Positions 54,984 through 62,523 of a DNA stretch of 64,000 nt are shown piece after piece. Numbering within the stretch: the stretch's first letter is position 1; each line of letters starts with the position of its first letter. Under the pieces are notes generated by a model. That model was given only the letters and a program-made list of their open reading frames with translations, was not told the DNA's origin and did not search any database. Source of the stretch: Phycisphaeraceae bacterium (GTDB lineage: Bacteria > Planctomycetota > Phycisphaerae > Phycisphaerales > UBA1924); contig JAHCJI010000003.1 of the NCBI GenBank assembly GCA_026126305.1, positions 124,001 through 188,000 on the forward strand, given 5' to 3'. The translations under genes were made by a program, and so were the position numbers.

Positions 54984-55318
54984 AGTGGCCCGAAGGGGTT
55001 GACAACGCCGGGCTATCACTGTGCCAACCTGCCGTATCGGCAGCTTGGCTCGTTTTCGATCGGTTTTTGGCAGGCGCAACAGATCTCCAACTACATTGAG
55101 AATCGACCCTCACGATGCGTGGGGGTGGTTTTCTTGCGTTGGCACGGGATGGATGTTCTGGGCACGCGGCTTGCACGATGGTCCCGCACTCGCCGGCACG
55201 AAGGTCGGCGACCGCGGGCCACACGGACGGGGCCCGGGCGGGCCAAGGCGGTGGGCCTCAACGTGGGGGTCTGGCGGCGGGGCTCGGTGGAACCGACCGT
55301 CCGGGAGGCCGCCAAGCC

Positions 55319-56377
55319 ATGAGCACCGTCTTGACCATGAATCGCCCCGGCTCGCTGAACGACAATCTGGACCGGATCGTCCGGCAGATCCAACTCACCG
55401 ATGAGCAGTTCGACCGAGCGACACGGATCTACGACGATCTCCGCCGGCAACTCACCACGAGCAATTCCCCTCTGGCCGCCCTCTCGCCAAGGCTCTTCCC
55501 GCAAGGCTCGATGCTCTTGCGGACGACCGTGAAGCCGTTTCGCAAGTCTGGCGAGGCCGTCGAGTTCGACCTCGACTTGATGTGCGTGCTCAACGTCAAC
55601 ATCGATTACAAGCACGCGGACGATCTGTATGCGAACGTTCGGGATTGGCTCCGCTCACAGCCCGAGTACGCTGACCGCATCGAGATCAAGGACAAGTGCA
55701 TCCGCCTGAATTACTCAGACGAGTTGCTGCACCTTGACATCATTCCAGCCGCTCCCGGCCCGCAGACCGCGTGGGGTGAGTCTTTCCTGATCGCCAACAA
55801 GCGGATGTTCGGCCAGCCGATCCGAACCCGTGACTCCTACACGCAGACCGATCCCCTCGGATTTGCGGCGTGGTTTGAGATGTACTGCCGCACCGGTACT
55901 CGTACAACGGCATACGAGGCGCGATCGATCGTTGAACGCCAGCCGGTGAGGGAGCCTGTGCACCAGAAGGCTCCACTACGCAAGATCGTCCAACTCATCA
56001 AGCACTATCGCAACCTCGCGTTCCTCGACGCCCAGGAGAGCCCCTCGTCAATCCTGATCACCACGCTCGCCGCCGAGGCGTACAACGGCGAGACGGATCT
56101 CGCGCAGGGCTTGAGCCGGGTTCTGGTTCGGATGCACACGCGACTTAAGCAAGCCGAGGAATCGGGCCTTAACGTTCCCAACCCGACCGTGGCCGGAGAA
56201 GATCTTGGGCAGCGCCTGGACGAGAAGTGCCTGAGACCGTTCCGTGACATGATCGCCGACATGCACGATGCGCTTGGTGACGCCTCAAAGGCTGGTGACG
56301 GGACCCAGGCACGCAAGGCCGCGCTCGATCGGCTCGTCGGTCCGTCCGTTGCGACCAAGGCGCTCAACTCACGCTAA
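55319..56377 (+). CDS. CBASS CD-NTase (cyclic oligonucleotide synthase)
   Basis: A 352-residue cGAS/DncV-like nucleotidyltransferase. On phage infection such enzymes make a cyclic nucleotide that activates the paired effector. The ATG at 55319 has GGGAGG about 10 nt upstream. The active site is visible: FPQGSMLLRTTV (Gly-Ser at 63-64), EFDLDLMCVL (Asp84 and Asp86) and the third Asp in LLHLDIIPA (Asp140). The long C-terminal helical half contains KIVQLIKHYRNLAF and SSILITTLAAEAY, typical of CD-NTases. It lies 68 nt before a patatin phospholipase. No Cap2/Cap3 (E1/E2/JAB) or HORMA/TRIP13 genes are adjacent, so this is a minimal type I CBASS. The product cannot be read from sequence. Confidence 0.9.
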   Translation: MSTVLTMNRPGSLNDNLDRIVRQIQLTDEQFDRATRIYDDLRRQLTTSNSPLAALSPRLFPQGSMLLRTTVKPFRKSGEAVEFDLDLMCVLNVNIDYKHADDLYANVRDWLRSQPEYADRIEIKDKCIRLNYSDELLHLDIIPAAPGPQTAWGESFLIANKRMFGQPIRTRDSYTQTDPLGFAAWFEMYCRTGTRTTAYEARSIVERQPVREPVHQKAPLRKIVQLIKHYRNLAFLDAQESPSSILITTLAAEAYNGETDLAQGLSRVLVRMHTRLKQAEESGLNVPNPTVAGEDLGQRLDEKCLRPFRDMIADMHDALGDASKAGDGTQARKAALDRLVGPSVATKALNSR

Positions 56378-56445
56378 ACCTAGGAAGAATAACAGATTTA
56401 CGACGCGTTACGGGAAGCCGTGGCGTGTGGTTTACGGAGCGTCCT

Positions 56446-57429
56446 ATGACCCAGAAGTTCCGCATCCTCAGCCTCAGCGGCGGGGGCATCCGCGGCGTGT
56501 ACAGCGCCTCGTTCCTGGCGAAGCTGGAAGAGTTCACCGGCAAGCGCGTGGCCGATCACTTCGACCTGATCGTGGGCACGTCCACAGGAGGGCTGATCGC
56601 GCTCGGGTTGGGGCTGGGGCACTCAGCCTCGGATATCCGCAAGTTCTACTTCGACCACGGCGAGAAGATCTTCACGAAGCGTCCGTGGCTCATGCGGAAA
56701 CTCAACCCCAAGGCGTCGATCCGCCCCAAGTACGCCCAGGACGGCCTGCGCAAAGCGCTCAAGGGCCTGCTCGGCGAGGACGTCAAGCTTGGCGAGTCGA
56801 ACAACCGGCTCGTGATCAATGCGATGTACGCCGAAGGCAGTGCGCCGCGCTGCTATAAAACTCGGCACCATCCCGAGTATGACCGCGACCACAGGGAACC
56901 AGCGTGGGACGTGGGATTGTCCACCTCGGCGGCGCCGATCTTCTTTCCCGCCAATCTGGCCGTGGATGGCAAGCACCATCTCGACGGAGGTCTATGGGCG
57001 AATTGCCCGATAGTTGTCGGAATCGCCGAGGCCATCGGCAAGCTCGGGCAGCGTCCCGAAGATCTGGACATCCTGTCGATCGGAACGTGCAGGCACAGTG
57101 TCACGCCGAGCCCTCTAGCCCTCATTGGCGGCGTTCTGCCCTATGTGCTTCCGGGGCCGGGCCGCCTGCATGAGGTCATCATGGAAGCCCAGCGGGCGGC
57201 GGCGATGAACACCGCACAGATCATGCTCGGCGAAGGGGCGATCCTCGAAATCGATGACCTGGTCGATAAGGGACGATTTGAGATGGACAACACCAGTGCG
57301 TCTCATCTGAATGACCTCCGGACGCATGGCGAGGCCAAGGCCGAGAAACGCTCTCAGGAAATCGCCACTCGCTTCCTCGCCGTGCAGGCGGCCCCCTTTA
57401 CTGCGATTCCCGAAAATCGGGCGGCTTGA
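56446..57429 (+). CDS. capV: CBASS effector: patatin-like phospholipase CapV
   Basis: A 327-residue patatin-fold lipase. The ATG at 56446 has GGAG 6 nt upstream. The oxyanion loop is SGGGIRGVYS (12-17), the nucleophile elbow is GTSTGG (Ser46) and the dyad Asp is in HLDGGLW (Asp180). CapV effectors are turned on by the cyclic nucleotide of the paired CD-NTase and degrade the inner membrane, killing the infected cell. The pairing and order (synthase, then effector) are those of known CBASS operons. Codon use is less GC-extreme than the neighbours, in line with horizontal transfer. Confidence 0.9.
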   Translation: MTQKFRILSLSGGGIRGVYSASFLAKLEEFTGKRVADHFDLIVGTSTGGLIALGLGLGHSASDIRKFYFDHGEKIFTKRPWLMRKLNPKASIRPKYAQDGLRKALKGLLGEDVKLGESNNRLVINAMYAEGSAPRCYKTRHHPEYDRDHREPAWDVGLSTSAAPIFFPANLAVDGKHHLDGGLWANCPIVVGIAEAIGKLGQRPEDLDILSIGTCRHSVTPSPLALIGGVLPYVLPGPGRLHEVIMEAQRAAAMNTAQIMLGEGAILEIDDLVDKGRFEMDNTSASHLNDLRTHGEAKAEKRSQEIATRFLAVQAAPFTAIPENRAA

Positions 57430-57436
57430 TAACTCT

Positions 57437-57763
57437 GCGTGGACCCCCAACCTCCGCGCCAACCCCGCCTGGCCCGGCGACGGGGGCATGCCCCGCGAAG
57501 AAGACCGGTGGGGCCCCCAGAAGGCCTTCTTCATGGCCATGCGCGTGCAGGTGCCCCCGGTGGAACTGTTCGTCGACGCCGAGTGGAAGCCCGCCGACCG
57601 GCCCATGTTCGCCCGGGGGGCCGACAAGGGCGGCATCGGCCTGACCTACGAGAACTATGCCGCCGTCATGCGGATCTTGAACCTCGTGCTCGTGCCGGTC
57701 ATCATCGCCGGCGTGACCGGCCTGCTCAAGCCCCGCGAGGCCCGGTACACCGGCGCGTCTTAA
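57437..57763 (+). pseudogene. 3' fragment of a membrane-protein gene downstream of CBASS
   Basis: Right after the capV stop, an open frame of host-like high GC encodes GWTPNLRANPAWPG-type sequence (SAWTPNLRANPAW), then PREEDRWGPQKAFFMAMRVQ and a single late membrane helix (MRILNLVLVPVIIAGVTGLL) before a basic end. It has no start or ribosome site of its own except an internal ATG at 57488. It reads like the C-terminus of a larger protein whose front half is missing, as if the CBASS cassette had replaced it. A GldG-like ABC-associated protein is one possible source, weakly supported. A short expressed 91-residue protein cannot be excluded. Confidence 0.5.
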
Positions 57764-57873
57764 GAAGGATGGGCCGCGCGGGCCGGCGGCCCCGCCCGGC
57801 CGCGTGGGGGGCCCAAAAACTTCCCCGGCGGGCCGGTTTTCGCCCCTGATACCCCGATCCGGGGCCCCGCCAG

Positions 57874-57908
57874 CCCCAAAAAACCCCCCTGCGGCCCTCC
57901 CAGGGGCC
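57874..57908 (+). promoter_or_regulatory. GC-rich block shared with the region upstream of the 22349 gene
   Basis: CCCCAAAAAACCCCCC, then TGCGGCCCTCCCAGGGGCC. It aligns with the minus strand of 23253-23288. The inverted repeat CCCCTG/CAGGGG spans it; on the opposite strand this would be a hairpin followed by TTTTTT. It lies 147-181 nt upstream of the paralogue's ATG. The remainder of 57764-58054 is GC-rich and featureless apart from short hairpins. Confidence 0.55.
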
Positions 57909-58054
57909 ATTTCACGCCAATCGAAAAAATTGTCCTCAAAATCGTCACAACCGGTCAAGTCGCCCCCCGATCCTTTCGATGAACCCCGTGCGGCGGGGAC
58001 GAGCCCCGCCGAACGCGTGCACGCCGCGGGTTCCGCGTGCAAGAGGGTTTCACC

Positions 58055-58714
58055 ATGGCGGTACAACCGCGTAAAAAGCAGGAAAACATCGCGTTCTTTG
58101 AACAACGCAACCCCATCTGGGCGCTGCACGCCGCGGCGCTCTCCCTCTCGCCCGAAGAAATCGGCGAGCTGGACACGCTCACCAGCGCCGCCCGCGCGGC
58201 CTACGACGCGGCGCAACTGGCCGCCGAAGAGGCCAAGACGGCCACGGCCATCCAGAACCAGAAGGTCAAGGCCATGCACGACTATGGGGGCGAGCTGATC
58301 AAGAAGATCGGCGTCAAGGCCGAGCAGACGGGCAACCCAAGCCTCTACGCCCTGGCCCAGATCCCCGCGCCCAAGGCGCCCACGCCCATCCCCCCCGTGG
58401 AGGCCAGCAAGCCCGACTTCCGGCTCCTCTACGACGGCAGCATCGAGCTGACCTGGGACGGCAAGGTTTCCACCGGCACCGTCTATCTCGTGCAAAGGGC
58501 CGTCACCATGCCCGGCCAGCCCATGGGCCCCTACACCACCCTTGGCTTCGCCGACGAGAAGAAGTTCGTCGACAACGCCGTGCCCGAGGGCGCCGCCAAG
58601 GTCACCTACGTCGTGCGGGCCAAGAAGGGCAGCACCATCACCCCGGGCACCCTGCCCGTCAACATCCGCTTCTCGACCGGCGCCAACGGCGTCACCGTCG
58701 CCGAGGCGGCCTGA
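58055..58714 (+). CDS. Fibronectin-like protein, paralogue of the gene at 22349
   Basis: A 219-residue protein without a signal peptide; the start is the ATG at 58055 (MAVQPRKKQENIAFFEQ), preceded by AGAGGG. The helical N-terminal half (EEIGELDTLTSAARAAYDAA) leads to the shared linker SLYALAQIPAPKAP, then a beta-rich fibronectin III-like domain (FRLLYDGSIELTWDGKV, KVTYVVRAKKGSTITPG). Order, length and linker match the gene at 22349, although overall identity is low. Function unknown. Confidence 0.75.
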   Translation: MAVQPRKKQENIAFFEQRNPIWALHAAALSLSPEEIGELDTLTSAARAAYDAAQLAAEEAKTATAIQNQKVKAMHDYGGELIKKIGVKAEQTGNPSLYALAQIPAPKAPTPIPPVEASKPDFRLLYDGSIELTWDGKVSTGTVYLVQRAVTMPGQPMGPYTTLGFADEKKFVDNAVPEGAAKVTYVVRAKKGSTITPGTLPVNIRFSTGANGVTVAEAA

Positions 58715-58915
58715 GGCACCCGCCCGCGGGGGCGTGTTCCTTTGTCCGCAATCCATTGTCCAAGAACCAAGGACCGGGTAGCGCCATCGCGGGCTCCCCG
58801 GTCCTTTCGCCCGGGATGCCCGGGCGGTGGCGGGCGGGCGTGTGCTGGCTTGTGCCGGTGCCCGGCGGCCAGCACGAAGAGCCCGGCGGCCAGCCCATGC
58901 GTGGTATCATGGGAT

Positions 58916-60457
58916 ATGGACACGATCAAGGGCTGGTTGGCGTGGCTGGTGCTGGTGGCCGTCGGCTCGGGCGCTCTGGGGCAGGGGGCCGCGGCCGACT
59001 TCCAACGCTACCCCGACGCGCCCAGCGTCACCGAGCACGCCGTGGACATCGGCGGGCAGACCATCCGCTACACCGCCACGGCCGACACCCTCACGCTCGT
59101 GGACGCCAAGGGCGAGGCGACCGCCCGGATCTTCTACATCGCCTACCGCGCGCACGATGACGGGGCAGCGGTGGATGCTGCCGACGCGGCGCCCCGGTAC
59201 CCCGACCCGGGCGAGCGGCCCATCACCTTCAGCTTCAACGGCGGGCCGGGCTCGAGCAGCGTGTGGCTGCACCTGGGCATCTTCGGGCCCCGCCGCGTGA
59301 CCTACGCCGACGAGGCGGGCAACCCCGGCCCCCCGCCGTACGGGGTGGTGCCCAACATCTTCAGCCTGCTGGACAAGAGCGACTTCGTGTTCATCGACCC
59401 GGTCTCCACCGGCTACTCGCGGGCCCAGGGCGACACCAGCGAGAAGGCTTTCCACGGGCTCGAGAGCGACCTGGACTCGGTGGCCGACTTCATCCGCCTC
59501 TATCTGACTCGCCAGGGCCGCTGGGGCAGCCCGAAGATCATCGCCGGGGAGAGCTATGGCACGACGCGGGCCGCCGGGCTCGTGCAGCGGCTGCACGCCA
59601 GGCACGGGATCGCTACCAGCGGCGTGATCTTGGTCAGCCCGGTGCTCGAGTTCCAGACCATCCGCTTTGGCGAGGGCAACGAGATGCCCTTTGCGATGTT
59701 CCTGCCCACGTACGCGGCGGTGGCGCACTACCACGGGGCCCTGCCGGCGTCGATGCAGCGGCGTCCGGTGGAGGAAGTGATCGCCCTGGCCCGGGCCTTT
59801 GCGCTGCGTGAGTACGTTCCCGCGCTGCTGGCCGGGGCCTCGCTGGGCCTGGAAGAGCGACTGCGCGTGCGTGCGGAGCTGTCTCGGCTGACGGGCCTGA
59901 GCGAGGCGTACCTGGAGCGGGCCGACCTGCGCGTGAGCCAGGCACGCTTCAGCAAGGAACTGCTGCGCGAACGCGGCAAGACGGTGGGGCGGCTGGACGG
60001 GCGGTTCTTGGGCATCGACGGCGACCACGCGGGCGAGGGGCCCGAGTACGACGCTTCGTACGAGGCCATCCGCAGCAACTACACCGAGGCGATGAACGCC
60101 TACGTGCGCGGCGAACTGGGCTACAAGAGCGACCTGCCCTACGAGATCCTCACCAGCGTGTGGCCGTGGGACTCTGGCAACGCCGGACGCGACCGGTACG
60201 TGAGCGTGGCCGACCGGCTGCGCGACGCGATGCACCGCCAGCCCTATACGCGCGTGTTCGTGGCGATGGGCCACCACGACCTGGCCACGCCCTTCTTCGC
60301 CGCCGAGACCACGGTCCACCGCCTGCGGCTGGACGCTACCTATCGCGACCGGATCGACCTGGCGTATTACCCCGCGGGCCACATGATGTACGTCCACGAG
60401 CCCTCGATGGCCGGGCTGAAGGCGGACCTGGACGCCTTCTACGACCGGCTGCCCTGA
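58916..60457 (+). CDS. Exported serine carboxypeptidase (S10)
   Basis: A 513-residue protein with its start at the ATG at 58916 (MDTIKGWLAWLVLVAVGSG) and a signal peptide ending near GQGAAA. S10 hallmarks are FSFNGGPGSSSVWLHLGIFG (oxyanion hole), FIDPVSTGYSRA, the nucleophile in IIAGESYGTTRA (Ser213), and the late Asp (GHHDLATPF) and His (YPAGHMMY, about residue 489). It is a bacterial secreted carboxypeptidase acting on peptides outside the cell. The gene stands alone after a 201-nt gap with no feature seen. Confidence 0.93.
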   Translation: MDTIKGWLAWLVLVAVGSGALGQGAAADFQRYPDAPSVTEHAVDIGGQTIRYTATADTLTLVDAKGEATARIFYIAYRAHDDGAAVDAADAAPRYPDPGERPITFSFNGGPGSSSVWLHLGIFGPRRVTYADEAGNPGPPPYGVVPNIFSLLDKSDFVFIDPVSTGYSRAQGDTSEKAFHGLESDLDSVADFIRLYLTRQGRWGSPKIIAGESYGTTRAAGLVQRLHARHGIATSGVILVSPVLEFQTIRFGEGNEMPFAMFLPTYAAVAHYHGALPASMQRRPVEEVIALARAFALREYVPALLAGASLGLEERLRVRAELSRLTGLSEAYLERADLRVSQARFSKELLRERGKTVGRLDGRFLGIDGDHAGEGPEYDASYEAIRSNYTEAMNAYVRGELGYKSDLPYEILTSVWPWDSGNAGRDRYVSVADRLRDAMHRQPYTRVFVAMGHHDLATPFFAAETTVHRLRLDATYRDRIDLAYYPAGHMMYVHEPSMAGLKADLDAFYDRLP

Positions 60458-60536
60458 GGCGAGACGGCGTTCGTCCGGGCGGATTGATCCGTCCCATGGG
60501 TGGCCAACGATTGGCATTCCACGGAGGGACCGCGCG

Positions 60537-61112
60537 ATGCCCGAATGGCCCGTGCTGCTGCTGATCTTTGGGGCCCGGCTGCTGGACGTTCCCATCGGGA
60601 CGGTGCGCATGTTGATGGTGATGAGCGGGTACCGGCTGGTGTCGGCGTGCCTGGGCTTCTTCGAGGTGATCGTGTGGGTGATCGCCGTGGGCAAGGCGAT
60701 CCAGTACCTGGACAGCATCGCGGCGCTGGTGGCCTATGGCGCGGGCTTTGCCGCCGGCACGCTGCTGGGCATGCACATCGAGCAGAAGCTGGCCATCGGG
60801 TGGCGGGTGATCCGCGTGATCAACCCCAGGCCCGAACTGACGCTGGCCGAGCGGCTGCGTCGCCAGGGCCTGCACGCGACGCGGGTGGACGGGCACGGCG
60901 GCGGCGGCGGTGCCGGACGCGAGGGGCCCATCGAGATGGTCTTCATGGCCGTCAAGCGGCGGATGGTGCCCGAGGTGATGGGCAAGATCGCCGGGATCGC
61001 ACCCGACGCGTTCGTGTCGGTGGAGCGTGCCGAGAAGGTGAGCGGGTTTACGAGCATCGCTAGCGTGCGGGCGGCGAACAAGCCCTGGCGATTCGGGCAG
61101 TTGCGCAAGTAG
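60537..61112 (+). CDS. UPF0316/DUF2179-type membrane protein
   Basis: A 191-residue protein. The ATG at 60537 has GGAGGG about 9 nt upstream. Three N-terminal membrane segments (LLLIFGARLLDVPIGTVRML, LVSACLGFFEVIVWVIAVG, LVAYGAGFAAGTLLGM) carry the conserved small-residue and acidic pattern of the DUF5698/UPF0316 family. A cytoplasmic DUF2179-like domain follows (KRRMVPEVMGKIAGIAPDAFVSVE). Molecular role unknown in the family. Confidence 0.88.
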   Translation: MPEWPVLLLIFGARLLDVPIGTVRMLMVMSGYRLVSACLGFFEVIVWVIAVGKAIQYLDSIAALVAYGAGFAAGTLLGMHIEQKLAIGWRVIRVINPRPELTLAERLRRQGLHATRVDGHGGGGGAGREGPIEMVFMAVKRRMVPEVMGKIAGIAPDAFVSVERAEKVSGFTSIASVRAANKPWRFGQLRK

Positions 61113-61158
61113 TCGGCCCAAGGGCATCGCTCCACGGGCATGGCCCGGCGATGGCATG

Positions 61159-61182
61159 AAAAAACCGCCCGGATGGGCGGCC
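61159..61182 (-). terminator. Intrinsic terminator of the 61207 gene
   Basis: On the minus strand, stem CCGCCC/GGGCGG with a 4-nt loop is followed by six T residues, about 25 nt beyond the stop. Confidence 0.82.
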
Positions 61183-61206
61183 TTTGTACGCTGGGAAGGC
61201 GTGGGA

Positions 61207-62259
61207 TCAGTCGCAGCCGATGGCAAAGGCGTTCTGGAAGCAGAGGAAATCGAACAGGGTGAAGGAGCCGTCGCCATCGCAGTCGGCCTGCGGGTCGCCG
61301 GTAGCAAAGGCGTTCTGGAAGGCGAGGAAGTCGAAGATGGTCAGCTCGCCGTCGCCGTCGAAGTCGGCGTAGCAGTCGGCCGAGTCGAGCGTGAGCAGCG
61401 CGATGAACTGCCCGCTGCCCGGGAGGACGACGCTGGCCAGACCACTGGAGAGGTCTGAGATCTGGACGCCGCTGCCGTTGGTCCACATGACGTTGCCGTT
61501 GCCCAGTTCCCACGCGGCGCGTGGGCCGGTGGCGGCGGTGCCCGGGACGATGCCCAGGACGTTGCCGTTGGCGTCGATCTCCCAGACGCCCGCGGAGCGT
61601 CCGGAAGCCGTGGTGCTGCTGAAGGCGGCGGCCAGGACGGTGCCGGCGCTGGTCTCGGCCATCTGCTGGATGAAGTTCAGTTGGCCAGTGCCCAGGAAGA
61701 CGCCCAGCAACGAGCCGGCGTCATCGAAACGCTCGATGCGGGTGGTGCCACTGTAACTGACGAGGTTTTCGCCGTTATAGGGCAGCGCGAACCAGGGGGA
61801 GGTATCCAGGAGGATGTTGCCGATGATGGTGGCCGAGACGGGGTCGACACGGACGATGGCGTTGCCCGGCGCGTCGTTGTTGGTGCCGGCGTTGAAGACC
61901 CAGACCTCGTCGCCGATGACGTTGACGCCCCGGACGTTGTCGAGCCCGCCGCCGGGGACCTGCCCACCGATGGTTCCCAGAAGATTCCCCTCGAAGTCGA
62001 AGCGATCGACACGGTCTTGGACCTGGTCGCTGACCCAGATCTCATCCCCGACCTGGGCGATGCCCTTGGGCGTGGTGGCCCCGAGCGGGTTGAGGTCGAT
62101 GAAGAGCGGGTCGATGAGGGTGCCGTCGAAGGGGTCGAAGGCGGCCACACGGTTGTTGGACGAATCGACGACCAGAAGGAGTTGGTCGGGCACTTGCGCG
62201 GCAGCGGTTGCGGCGATGGTGCCAGCGGTCAGGCAGATGGCGAGGATGCGGCTGTTCAT
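61207..62259 (-). CDS. Secreted NHL-like propeller protein with GC-type dockerin ending
   Basis: A 350-residue protein. The ATG at 62259 has GGAG about 9 nt upstream. The signal peptide ends near TAAAQVP. The body repeats motifs such as LLLVVDSSNNRVAAFDPFDG, IWVSDQVQDRVDRFDFEGN and VWVFNAGTNNDAPG, consistent with an NHL or six-bladed propeller. The end carries two calcium-loop repeats (FDGDGELTIFDFLAFQNAF and CDGDGSFTLFDFLCFQNAF) and GCD. Presumed surface-anchored. Ligand unknown. Confidence 0.86.
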   Translation of the reverse strand: MNSRILAICLTAGTIAATAAAQVPDQLLLVVDSSNNRVAAFDPFDGTLIDPLFIDLNPLGATTPKGIAQVGDEIWVSDQVQDRVDRFDFEGNLLGTIGGQVPGGGLDNVRGVNVIGDEVWVFNAGTNNDAPGNAIVRVDPVSATIIGNILLDTSPWFALPYNGENLVSYSGTTRIERFDDAGSLLGVFLGTGQLNFIQQMAETSAGTVLAAAFSSTTASGRSAGVWEIDANGNVLGIVPGTAATGPRAAWELGNGNVMWTNGSGVQISDLSSGLASVVLPGSGQFIALLTLDSADCYADFDGDGELTIFDFLAFQNAFATGDPQADCDGDGSFTLFDFLCFQNAFAIGCD

Positions 62260-62462
62260 GCTCTATCTCCTACTTGGACATGGAACTCATCCCGCGTCTG
62301 GGCAGGCCGTTGCGTGTGCAACCGGCTCTCTCCGCCACGAGACGGATGACACGGGCATTCGTGCTTGATTGTAATGCGCCCGGGTACTCATGGTCCTGCG
62401 ATCCTTGAGATACGCCATAAATTACAGGGAATTACGTACATTGGAGTAGCCCGATAAGACAA

Positions 62463-62491
62463 CCGCCACGTGGGCCTTCTTCACGTGGCGG
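62463..62491 (-). terminator. Intrinsic terminator of glnN
   Basis: A perfect 10-bp stem CCGCCACGTG/CACGTGGCGG with a 9-nt loop, followed on the minus strand by TTGTCTTATC. It lies 33 nt beyond the glnN stop. The adjacent 62260-62462 stretch is AT-rich with no gene seen. Confidence 0.8.
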
Positions 62492-62523
62492 GGAGATTTT
62501 GGAAGGGGAACGCAAGCCGTGGT

